Assembly: GCF_002836355.1 (NCBI RefSeq)
Contig: NZ_PJCA01000031.1
Location: forward strand, 372,001-436,000
Direction of reading: 5' to 3'
Length of the DNA: 64,000 bases
Source of the DNA: Moritella sp. Urea-trap-13
Lineage (GTDB): Bacteria > Pseudomonadota > Gammaproteobacteria > Enterobacterales > Moritellaceae
Position 1 is the first letter of the stretch. Every line of letters begins with the position of its first letter. The notes beneath the pieces are model-generated. The model saw only the letters and a list, made by a program, of their open reading frames with translations. It was not told the DNA's origin and searched no databases. Below are positions 26,397-34,453 of the stretch, piece by piece. The position numbers were made by a program, and so were the translations under genes.

Positions 26397-26496
26397 GATA
26401 ACCTCCACAGGCTATATATCGCATCCTCTAAGCTTATTTTAGCTGAAGATTATATTTTTGCCTGTTTGGAGGTCATGGAGTGTTAACTGATCGTGG

Positions 26497-27186
26497 TTAT
26501 AGCATCCAAATTAGTAGATAGGGATAGAGTACTGGGGCTATTATTGAGGTCAATACCGCGCTAATCAATAAGGCCGTAGTACTGAAGGCACCGTGTGTGC
26601 GGCTTAACTCCATTGCTTTTGATGTACCAATAACATGCGAACCTGCGCCGATTGCCAGGCCTTGTGCTTCTGGTGTACGAATACGTAGGTGTTTTAACAG
26701 AAATGGTGCGCAGACGTTACCAAATATACCGACCATAATTACCATAATGGCCGAGATCGCAGGGATACCACCTATAGTGTGGCTGATTGCCATGGCGATA
26801 GGCGTGGTTACTGCCTTCGGTGCAAGTGAGGCTATGATCTCTGGGGATGCTGAAAAGCTTATCGCGACAAACGTCGTTACGACCAAACCTACAATCACGC
26901 CAACACTGCAAGCCACTAATACCGGAACAATTTTAGCTTTTACATGCACAAACTGTTGGTATAACGGAAAGGCAAGGGCAATCACCGCTGGTTCGAGTAA
27001 ACGAGTCAGGATGTTTGTGCCTTGTTCGTATTCCTCAAGTTCAAATCCAAATACCAACATGATGCAAATTAATGCTGCAATCGACAATAAAATAGGATTG
27101 AGTATCGCCAGTGCTGTTTTTTTATAAAACCATTGTGCAAGAAAGTAGACTGCAAGCGTTAATGGAATAGCTAAATATAAGATCAT
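26497..27186 (-). CDS. lrgB: LrgB/CidB-family membrane protein
   Basis: A 229-aa integral membrane protein with about six or seven helices. Family segments are GFELEEYEQGTNILTRLLEPAVIALA near 50-75, APKAVTTPIAMAIS near 123 and GLAIGAGSHVIGTSKAMEL near 175. With LrgA it forms the murein hydrolase regulator-like pair (YohK/YohJ in E. coli), linked in other bacteria to autolysis control or small-organic-acid transport. Its ATG overlaps the lrgA stop (ATGA), so translation is coupled. Confidence 0.9.
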   Translation of the reverse strand: MILYLAIPLTLAVYFLAQWFYKKTALAILNPILLSIAALICIMLVFGFELEEYEQGTNILTRLLEPAVIALAFPLYQQFVHVKAKIVPVLVACSVGVIVGLVVTTFVAISFSASPEIIASLAPKAVTTPIAMAISHTIGGIPAISAIMVIMVGIFGNVCAPFLLKHLRIRTPEAQGLAIGAGSHVIGTSKAMELSRTHGAFSTTALLISAVLTSIIAPVLYPYLLIWML

Positions 27187-27578
27187 TTATCGTCACCTTG
27201 CTGCTTGGTTAACGTTGCTTTTTGTTTACCTGCACTGGCCCTGTTCAAATAACAATAGGTGTGGCCAACGGCAAAGAAGATGGCGACAGTACCAATCAGT
27301 CCCGCCATAATAAGCGCGACGAGATTTTGTTGTACTAACTCAAAATAACCCATGAGCGCAACACCTGCGGGCACAAATAAGATACCTATGTGACGATTAA
27401 GTTGCTCACAGGCTTTTTCGACGTATTTTTGTTTCAACATGCCACTACTGAGTGCGACGAAGAGTAATAACAGCCCGATGATACTTGAGGGAAATTCAAC
27501 GGGTAATAACATGCTGATGACACGCCCTAAAACCACGAAACAAAAAATGGTGAAAATATTGTACAGCCATATTTTCAT
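27183..27578 (-). CDS. lrgA: LrgA/CidA-family holin-like membrane protein
   Basis: A 131-aa membrane protein with four predicted helices. LPVEFPSSIIGLLLLF near 25 and HIGILFVPAGVALMGYFEL near 66 are the conserved LrgA/YohJ segments. The C-terminus is a basic cytoplasmic tail. It is first in the two-gene lrgAB operon. By family it is holin-like or a transport partner of LrgB; the role in this group is not established. Confidence 0.9.
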   Translation of the reverse strand: MKIWLYNIFTIFCFVVLGRVISMLLPVEFPSSIIGLLLLFVALSSGMLKQKYVEKACEQLNRHIGILFVPAGVALMGYFELVQQNLVALIMAGLIGTVAIFFAVGHTYCYLNRASAGKQKATLTKQQGDDK

Positions 27579-27710
27579 TAATTACCTACCTACTAATTAT
27601 GCAATTGCTTAGCAATTACTGCGCGATCGAAAGCGTCCTATATAAAATGTTAAAAATATATAGGGCAGATGATACAATAAACGTTACTTGAAGTTTATTA
27701 GGTTATAAAA

Positions 27711-28379
27711 ATGCAGTATCCGGTTAATGAAATTTTTGAAACAGTCCAAGGTGAAGGCCATTTTACTGGTTATCCCGTCATCTTTATTCGCCTACAAGGA
27801 TGCGATGTTGGTTGCTCTTGGTGTGATACCAAACAAACTTGGAAAGTCGATCCTGAGATGGAGGTATCACAACAGATTGTGAACAAAGCTTGCGATGATA
27901 AACCTCATTGGGCGAACTTTACTGCACAAGAATTCATTACCATGATACTAAAAAATGGTTTTGTTGCAAAACATATTGTGATCTCGGGCGGTGAACCTTG
28001 CCAATATGATCTTGTTGAATTGACAAGTGAATTAGAGCAAGCAGGGTATTTCTGTCAAATTGAGACCTCAGGTACATCAAAAGTACGTGCCACAGATTCG
28101 ACTTGGGTAACTGTATCACCAAAAATTCAAATGAAAGGGCAACTACCCGTTTTAGCCAGTGCATTGCGCCGTGCTAATGAAATAAAGCATGTGATCGCAA
28201 TGGAAAAACACATTGATGAACTAGATGCGCTAATCGCTGATATTGATACTGCTAATAAGATCATGTGCTTACAGCCTATTTCGCAACAGCAACGTGCAAC
28301 AGAGCTAGCGATTAAACTGTGTATTGAGCGTAACTGGAAGTTATCAGTACAGATGCATAAATATATCTTTATCGACTAA
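27711..28379 (+). CDS. queE: 7-carboxy-7-deazaguanine synthase
   Basis: A 222-aa radical SAM enzyme in queuosine biosynthesis, converting carboxytetrahydropterin to 7-carboxy-7-deazaguanine. The N-terminus VNEIFETVQGEGHFTG is diagnostic. The cluster motif CDVGCSWCDT (C-x4-C-x2-C counting from the first Cys) is in the expected place near residue 30, followed by TSG and ISGGEP near 97. The length and insertion match the enterobacterial type. Divergent from lrgA. No preQ1 riboswitch is evident. Confidence 0.94.
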   Translation: MQYPVNEIFETVQGEGHFTGYPVIFIRLQGCDVGCSWCDTKQTWKVDPEMEVSQQIVNKACDDKPHWANFTAQEFITMILKNGFVAKHIVISGGEPCQYDLVELTSELEQAGYFCQIETSGTSKVRATDSTWVTVSPKIQMKGQLPVLASALRRANEIKHVIAMEKHIDELDALIADIDTANKIMCLQPISQQQRATELAIKLCIERNWKLSVQMHKYIFID

Positions 28380-28491
28380 GCTGATTCGATTATATCCGCC
28401 TACCTTTTCTTACTTTTATAGTTGAGACATAACTGAGGTATGGCGAGATAACCTGACAATAGCAGACGAGCGAGATGAATGAGGAGCAGGT

Positions 28492-28875
28492 ATGGATAGT
28501 GTAAATAAATCAGCAGCGCAATTAATTGAACAGTTTAAACAACGTGAAGAAACCTTATTACATAGTGATTTTTCTAAATATCCAGAGCAGTTAGATAACT
28601 TCTTACACTCTGAGCTATTTGAAATCTCGCCAATTGGCAGTTATACCTCACGCAACGAAATTGTAACTTGGTTATTAGCTAAGTCACCGACACAGCGCTG
28701 GCAGTTGTCGGAATTTAAAGTTGTAGAATTAGCTGCTGATACCATCTTGGTTTGTTATCAAGCGAATTCGATTAATGCTGGCATAGTAAAAGCAGCGGGT
28801 AGTTTACGTAGTTCAATTTGGCGTTATCATAATCAGCAATGGCGACTTCAATTTCATCAAGCAACAAAAAACTAA
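28492..28875 (+). CDS. NTF2-like / DUF4440 protein
   Basis: A 127-aa protein with an NTF2-like cone-fold pattern: an N-terminal helix (IEQFKQREETLLHSDFSKYPEQLDNFL), then LFEISPIGSYTSRNEIVTWL and a sheet region ending in SSIWRYHNQQWRLQFHQ. Such domains are common in small enzymes or ligand binders. No catalytic residues can be named. It follows queE by 112 bp with its own ribosome site (GGAGCAGG). Confidence 0.75.
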   Translation: MDSVNKSAAQLIEQFKQREETLLHSDFSKYPEQLDNFLHSELFEISPIGSYTSRNEIVTWLLAKSPTQRWQLSEFKVVELAADTILVCYQANSINAGIVKAAGSLRSSIWRYHNQQWRLQFHQATKN

Positions 28876-29148
28876 CATTCAAATTCATTTCTCACTTCTT
28901 ATTTATCCTACCTATCTAGTACTACAACTCTGTTAACCTCCTCTTTAGGGGGATTACTTATCCAATATTAAGTTTCTTGCATTAGTCTAAATATATGACA
29001 TGGCTCGCATAAAATATCGTTATGGCTTCAATAGACAATCATTTGGCACGTTCGGCCTATATCTGACACTGTGTGACGAAAGTATTATGTGAATATAATA
29101 CCTACGACCTAATTGTTAATGGAATGAAAACAAATTAAAGGGTATAGA

Positions 29149-30981
29149 ATGGATACTATAATGAAAAACACAACTCAGAAGAAATTTTTTAAAACAACGC
29201 CAATTGCTTTAGCACTTATCGTTTCAGGCTATACCGCAGCACCGCAAGCGATCGAGTTTAATTGGGGGGATGTTGAAGGTTCATTCAACTCTCAAATTAC
29301 AGCTGGTTCAAGCTGGCGGGTAGAAGAAGCGGCTGCTAAGAATGTTGGCATCGGTAACGGTGGTTTACCGGGTAGTACTCCAACTGGTGATGATGGTAAT
29401 TTAAATTATGATAAAGGTGATGCATTTACTCAAACGATTAAGGGACTGCACGATCTGGGCTTAACGTATGAGACTGAAGAAGGGTCGACTTTTGGTGTTT
29501 TCGTCCGTGGTAAATATTGGTACGATTACGCACTTGATCAGAATGATGTGAACCATGGTAGTGCGACGAATGGTTATGTTGCCAATGAACCAATTAATGA
29601 TGATAATTTTAATGACTTAACAAAATCCCAAGGTGTCGCATTACTTGATGCGTATATCTTCACTGGTTTTTACCTTGGCGAGACTGCGGTTGACTTACGT
29701 CTTGGTAAACAAGTGGTTAACTGGGGTGAAAGTTCATTCATCCAAGGTGGTATTAACGCAGTAAATCCAGTTGATGCTGCCGCTTTCCGTCGTCCTGGTG
29801 CTGAAGTAAAAGAAGGTTTATTACCAGTAAACATGATTTTCGCTAACATAGGTTTGACTGATAATTTAAGTGTAGAAGCATTCTATCAATTAGAATTTGA
29901 ACCAACAGTGATTGATAGTTGTGGGACTTACTTCTCTACCGCCGATTATTTAGCCGAGGGTTGTGATAAATTAGTTATTCAACCAGGGGCTCCTTTTCCA
30001 AGTTTAGTTGATAGTGAACTGCATACGGGTGGTTTTTACGCTGAACGAGGCACCGATGAAGATGCGTCGGATGATGGGCAATTTGGTGTAGCATTTAAAT
30101 ATTATGCTGAAAGTCTGAATGCGACTGAATTCGGTTTATATTACATGAATTACCACTCTCGTCTTCCTTATGCTAGCCCTGAAACGGGTCAATTTAATGG
30201 TAGTGGTGCAATACCTAACACACCATTTGTACCTGCTACAAATCCACTTTCAGCCGCTTATAATCCGAAATATCATACTGCATACCCTGAAGATATTCAG
30301 TTGTTTGGTCTAAGTTTTAATACCACAGTTTCTGAATGGGCTGTGTCTGGTGAAGTCAGTCATCGTCTGGATATGCCGTTACAAATTAATGGCGCAGATT
30401 TACTGGCTGCAGCATTAAGTGCAGATCCTGATTCACCATTAACACCAGAATATTCACAAGCAGGTGCAGGGGAGACTGTTGATGGTTTCCATCGTTTTGA
30501 TTATACCCAGTCACAACTGACATTAATTAAGTTCTTTGATAAAGCCCTTGGTACCGATCGTATTACCACGGTTGCTGAACTTGGTTATGGCCACGTTTGG
30601 GATTTACCAGAAGGTGATGATGATATTAAATATGGTCGTGCTACAGTTTACGGGACTAGTTTTGATGGCGTTGGTAATGATACTGACGGTTTCACTACGA
30701 CAGACAGTGCCGGTTATCGTTTAGCTGTTAAAGCTGATTACCGTAATGTATTTGCTGGTGTAGATTTAGCACCGTCAGTAGCGTGGTCACATGATGTCTA
30801 TGGTTACAGCCCTGAACCACAAGGTACGTTCCAAGAAGGTCGTACTGGTGTCAATCTAGCGTTGAAAGCTGATTACTTAAAAATGTATTCTATGTCAGTA
30901 AGCTATACACAATTCGGTGGTGATTTTAATCCACTGTCTGATCGTGATTATGTATCTGCTGCCGTTGGTATTTCATTCTAA
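29149..30981 (+). CDS. DUF1302-family outer-membrane protein
   Basis: A 610-aa exported protein. The N-terminal signal peptide (basic start, hydrophobic core ALALIVSGYTAAPQA) is probably cut near residue 34. The body has alternating short beta strands, aromatic-rich, typical of a beta barrel, with LRLGKQVVNWGESSF near 185 and the terminal VSAAVGISF ending in Phe, as expected for BAM substrates. DUF1302 proteins occur with DUF1329 partners, often near uptake or degradation of hydrophobic compounds. The first ATG (29149) has AAGGG 6 nt upstream; one at 29161 is possible. Confidence 0.88.
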   Translation: MDTIMKNTTQKKFFKTTPIALALIVSGYTAAPQAIEFNWGDVEGSFNSQITAGSSWRVEEAAAKNVGIGNGGLPGSTPTGDDGNLNYDKGDAFTQTIKGLHDLGLTYETEEGSTFGVFVRGKYWYDYALDQNDVNHGSATNGYVANEPINDDNFNDLTKSQGVALLDAYIFTGFYLGETAVDLRLGKQVVNWGESSFIQGGINAVNPVDAAAFRRPGAEVKEGLLPVNMIFANIGLTDNLSVEAFYQLEFEPTVIDSCGTYFSTADYLAEGCDKLVIQPGAPFPSLVDSELHTGGFYAERGTDEDASDDGQFGVAFKYYAESLNATEFGLYYMNYHSRLPYASPETGQFNGSGAIPNTPFVPATNPLSAAYNPKYHTAYPEDIQLFGLSFNTTVSEWAVSGEVSHRLDMPLQINGADLLAAALSADPDSPLTPEYSQAGAGETVDGFHRFDYTQSQLTLIKFFDKALGTDRITTVAELGYGHVWDLPEGDDDIKYGRATVYGTSFDGVGNDTDGFTTTDSAGYRLAVKADYRNVFAGVDLAPSVAWSHDVYGYSPEPQGTFQEGRTGVNLALKADYLKMYSMSVSYTQFGGDFNPLSDRDYVSAAVGISF

Positions 30982-31056
30982 TGATTAGAAAGAAAATTAA
31001 GCTGTAGATGATTAATACGGATATAACGAATAGAAGTTTAGAAAAGGATTTTAATT

Positions 31057-32433
31057 ATGAAAGTGTTCAATAAAGCATATAGCGTAGCTGCCATTTCCGT
31101 GGCAATGGCATTCTCGGCATCAACTCTTGCGAAAGTAAGTGAAGCGGATGCGGCCAAATTAGGTAAAGAATTAACGCCACTCGGTGCGGAGGCTGCAGGT
31201 AATGCTGACGGCTCTATTCCAGCATGGACGGGTGGTATTACTAATGCCATTCTCGGTACTGACATTGGTAAAAATGATCGTGTTACTAACCCATATGCAG
31301 CAGATAAACCACAGTTTGTGATCACTGCCGCGAATGTTGAACAGTACAAAGACAACTTAACACCTGGCCAACTGGCTATGTTTAAGAAATACCCTGACAC
31401 TTACACTATGCCTGTTTATGAAACGCGTCGTAGCTTCGCCCAGTCAGATGATATCTATGAGACGGTTAAAGGTAATGCGTTAAATACGACGTTATCGGCT
31501 GGTGGTAATGGCTTAGATAATTTCAATATTTCTATTCCGTTTCCAATTCCAGAGAATGGCTTAGAAGTTATCTGGAACCATATTACCCGTTACCGTGGTG
31601 GCCATGCAGAACGTGTAATCACGACTATCCCAGTACAACGTAATGGCGCGTACACTGCTGTGAAAGTAGAAGATAAATTCTACATCCCAGAAGCCCTAAA
31701 GGGTGGCCGTGATGCCAAGAAAGATGACAATATCTTGTTCTATTACATGCAACGTATTATTGCACCAGCACGTTTAACCGGTACAATTGCATTGGTACAT
31801 GAAACTGTAGATCAGGTAAAAGAACCGCGTAAAGCGTGGATCTATAACTCGGGTCAACGTCGTGTTCGTCGTGCGCCTAACGTATCGTATGATGGCGAAG
31901 GTATTGGCGTAGAAGGTTCTCGTACGTCAGATAACTATGATATGTACAATGGTGCGCCTGACCGTTATGAATGGACGCTTGTCGGTAAAAAAGAGCTCTA
32001 TATTCCATATAACTCATACAACCTTTCTTCTACCGATCTTGAATACAAAGATATTGTAACGCCGGGTCATATTAACCAAGAGTACACGCGTTACGAGAAA
32101 CACCGTGTATGGGAAGTGCAAGCAAAAGTGAAAGACGGTCAACGTCATGTTTATGCACAACGTAACTTCTTTATTGATGAAGATAGCTGGCAAGCAGGTG
32201 TTATTGATCACTATGACGCGCGTGGAAACCTGTGGCGTGTTGCTGAAGCGCATTCCGTACAATACTATAATGCCGACGTGAACTGGTTTGCTGCAGAAAC
32301 ATTATATGATGTTATTGCTGGTCGTTACCTCGTCACGGGTCTAAATAATGAAGAGAATAAAGGCATTCAGTTTGATGTAAAAGCGAAGCGTAAAGACTTT
32401 TCTACTTCAGCATTAAAACGTATGGGTCGTTAA
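31057..32433 (+). CDS. DUF1329-family periplasmic/outer-membrane lipoprotein-like protein
   Basis: A 458-aa exported protein with signal peptide (AAISVAMAFSASTLA, predicted cut near residue 25). Segments KLGKELTPLGAEAAGNADGSIPAWTGG and YNSGQRRVRRAPNVSYDG are typical of DUF1329. The fold is predicted similar to LolA/LolB lipoprotein carriers, suggesting it handles a hydrophobic ligand. It follows the DUF1302 gene by 75 bp, and the two almost certainly form an operon. The ligand is not known. Confidence 0.88.
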   Translation: MKVFNKAYSVAAISVAMAFSASTLAKVSEADAAKLGKELTPLGAEAAGNADGSIPAWTGGITNAILGTDIGKNDRVTNPYAADKPQFVITAANVEQYKDNLTPGQLAMFKKYPDTYTMPVYETRRSFAQSDDIYETVKGNALNTTLSAGGNGLDNFNISIPFPIPENGLEVIWNHITRYRGGHAERVITTIPVQRNGAYTAVKVEDKFYIPEALKGGRDAKKDDNILFYYMQRIIAPARLTGTIALVHETVDQVKEPRKAWIYNSGQRRVRRAPNVSYDGEGIGVEGSRTSDNYDMYNGAPDRYEWTLVGKKELYIPYNSYNLSSTDLEYKDIVTPGHINQEYTRYEKHRVWEVQAKVKDGQRHVYAQRNFFIDEDSWQAGVIDHYDARGNLWRVAEAHSVQYYNADVNWFAAETLYDVIAGRYLVTGLNNEENKGIQFDVKAKRKDFSTSALKRMGR

Positions 32434-32482
32434 TCTATTTATTTGATTATTTGAACTCAGATAATCACTAGAGTGAAATGAC

Positions 32483-32528
32483 AACGAGAGATTTAGTACT
32501 TAATATAAGTATTAAAGCTCTCGTTTTT
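32483..32528 (+). terminator. rho-independent terminator of the DUF1302/DUF1329 operon
   Basis: AACGAGAG and CTCTCGTT form the base, with a second inner stem (TTTAGTACTTA/TAAGTATTAAA), followed by T-run. Confidence 0.88.
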
Positions 32529-32568
32529 CGTTTATTGGTTAAAGAGCAGTATGTGTAGTGGTAGACGC

Positions 32569-33096
32569 CTAAACTGTCTTTTTGCATACATCAAGTGCTG
32601 CGTTAAATTTTGTGGTCATATTTTGGAACACAATAATCGTAGTCAATTCAACAATTTCATCATCGTTATAATAACAACGTAAGTGGTCGATATGCCTGTC
32701 GGTGACATGCAAAGAGGTATTGGTGACCGCATCGGTATAGGCCAGCACTGCACATTCTTGTGGTTTGAAATCACTGCAATTCTGCCAATCTAATAGTTTA
32801 TCTTTATTTAATCTTTCTTTGAGACTTCGCAATACCTTAGAATCATGTTCAATGGTAAATTCACATTGATTAAGCTGCGCAACACGTACACTCATTAGGG
32901 CATGAATATAAGGTGGAATAGGGGAACTTTTTCTATTAATGGTTTTGTATAATAAAAATATAGCGGCAAATAATTTAGGTCTACGCCCCAGTAGTTGTGC
33001 AGGTTTTAAGGTTTTGTTTTGCTTCCTTTCTAGCAGCCATAGGAACGGACGTATAAACCATGAGTATTGGCTTGATTGTAATTTAGGTATACGCAT
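32569..33096 (-). CDS. carboxymuconolactone decarboxylase/AhpD-like protein lacking the second Cys
   Basis: A 175-aa helical protein resembling the CMD/AhpD family. A helix with SVRVAQLNQCEFTIEHDS near residue 77 occupies the place of the usual CxxC-x3-H active site, but the second Cys is Thr, so peroxidase activity is doubtful. QECAVLAYTDAVTNTSLHV and YYNDDEIVELTTII are family-like. The start at 33096 has GAGG 6-7 nt upstream; an ATG 18 codons earlier lacks one. Substrate unknown. It is divergent from the MerR gene and convergent with the DUF1329 operon. Confidence 0.72.
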   Translation of the reverse strand: MRIPKLQSSQYSWFIRPFLWLLERKQNKTLKPAQLLGRRPKLFAAIFLLYKTINRKSSPIPPYIHALMSVRVAQLNQCEFTIEHDSKVLRSLKERLNKDKLLDWQNCSDFKPQECAVLAYTDAVTNTSLHVTDRHIDHLRCYYNDDEIVELTTIIVFQNMTTKFNAALDVCKKTV

Positions 33097-33259
33097 ATCT
33101 AACCTCGATGCCTTGCTGTGTTCAGTTCGAATGACGAAGCAGTGCAACACTAATTATGGTTTAAATTAAGCAATAGCGTAAATTTGTGGTAAATTATTCA
33201 TTGCTAAGTAAAAGCAGCGTTTAATAAAATTTTAATAAGAGTTAGAAGGGCCACACTAA

Positions 33260-33718
33260 ATGACGACGTATTATACCGCGGCAGATCTTGCAGAAGAATT
33301 CTCGATCACGCGACGCGCTATCCGTTTTTATGAGACCAAAGGGTTGTTACAATCTGAACGTCGAGGACGGTTTATGTATTATGATTATCGTCAACGCGCT
33401 CGTTTAATTATTATTTTACGCAGTAAGCGTTTAGGCATTAGTCTAGAGTCTGCGAAGCATTATTTAGCCCTGTATGATGATAAACCTGATAGTCCGCCTC
33501 GTATGCTATACATGCTACATCAGAGTCGAACACGACTAGATGAACTGCGTGAACAGCAACTTGCCCTGCAAGAAAGTATCACTGAACTTGAAACGCTAGA
33601 AAAGATTGCGATGAAAGACTTAACCGCCTGCGATATCGACATTGAATCAAGCTATCAAAACTACCTTGACGAATTAACCGAGCACGACAAACTTGAGTTT
33701 ATTGAGCTTCAGTCATAG
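33260..33718 (+). CDS. MerR-family transcriptional regulator
   Basis: A 152-aa regulator. The N-terminal winged HTH reads YYTAADLAEEFSITRRAIRFYE (residues 4-25), then GRFMYYDYRQRARLIIILR. A long dimerisation coiled coil (about 80-125) follows, with many Arg and Gln. There are no Cys pairs for metal or 2Fe-2S sensing, so it may respond to an organic effector or a protein. It resembles regulators next to acyl-CoA degradation genes, but its target is unknown. Confidence 0.88.
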   Translation: MTTYYTAADLAEEFSITRRAIRFYETKGLLQSERRGRFMYYDYRQRARLIIILRSKRLGISLESAKHYLALYDDKPDSPPRMLYMLHQSRTRLDELREQQLALQESITELETLEKIAMKDLTACDIDIESSYQNYLDELTEHDKLEFIELQS

Positions 33719-33745
33719 CAATAATATAGCAATCGTCTTTTGAGT

Positions 33746-34288
33746 TTATGATTGGTGACTGTAATGCATGATAAAATCAGTGATTGCATTTATATCGTTC
33801 AAATCTAAATAAGTTAATCCTTTATCGAATAATTCCTTTTGATCAATCGCTGCATCCGTGGCGATTGCGATAATGTGCTGATCATCGACAGCCAATAATG
33901 GTTTACCTAAGCTCGGGCGATGCAGTTCTATTTTAGTAAATGGCTCATGACGAAACCCTTCGACTAACACCAAATCCAATTCATCTGTGTTCAGCCACTT
34001 TAACTGAGTGATCAGTTTAGGTTCATCGGCTTCAGCTTGTTCGGCAAATAGAATGGTTCTATGGGGTGAGGCTAACACCATTTGGCATGCACCTGCTTTT
34101 CGTAATTTATAACTGTCCTTGTTAGGGTTATCCATTTCGATATCATGATGACTGTGCTTGACCATACCGATACGTAAACCATGTGCGGTTAATTTTGGTA
34201 GTAGTTGCGTAATTAAGGTTGTTTTACCTGTACCACTAAACGCCGCAAAGCCAAGTAGTGGGATAGGGAAGTGCTCTAAAGAAGTCAT
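33746..34288 (-). CDS. mobB: MobB, molybdopterin-guanine dinucleotide biosynthesis adaptor
   Basis: A 180-aa P-loop GTPase. FAAFSGTGKTTLITQLLP near residues 13-30 is Walker A, followed by GMVKHSHHDIEMDNPNKDS near 41 and the LVLVEGFRH segment near 108. It assists MobA in making the bis-MGD cofactor needed by formate dehydrogenases and related molybdoenzymes, such as the one at the left of this window. Length is normal (E. coli MobB 175 aa). Confidence 0.93.
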   Translation of the reverse strand: MTSLEHFPIPLLGFAAFSGTGKTTLITQLLPKLTAHGLRIGMVKHSHHDIEMDNPNKDSYKLRKAGACQMVLASPHRTILFAEQAEADEPKLITQLKWLNTDELDLVLVEGFRHEPFTKIELHRPSLGKPLLAVDDQHIIAIATDAAIDQKELFDKGLTYLDLNDINAITDFIMHYSHQS

Positions 34289-34373
34289 ATGAATACTCGA
34301 TAACGGTATGAATAATGTTGTTTACATTAAGTATACGTTGAAATAAAAATAACAGTCATTATGTTGTATGAAT

Positions 34374-34403
34374 AAAAAAAGAGGCCGCATAAGCGACCTC
34401 TTT
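34374..34403 (-). terminator. rho-independent terminator of the RND efflux operon
   Basis: AAAGAGG/CCTCTTT with an inner CGC/GCG stem and ATAA loop (one mismatch), followed on the minus strand by seven T. It lies just after the RND pump gene. Confidence 0.85.
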
Positions 34404-34453
34404 ACATGAATATCTAAGTTTAATTACTTAAGACATGATCTTTAATCATTAAA

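Noticed and set aside
26597-27127. Plus-strand frame opposite lrgB
   Set aside because: Antisense shadow of a clear membrane gene; no ribosome site and no domain.
29042-29058. TTTGGCACG-like sigma54 -24 element upstream of the DUF1302 gene
   Set aside because: The -12 GC is absent at the needed 10-bp spacing (CT instead), so it is not a functional sigma54 promoter by sequence.
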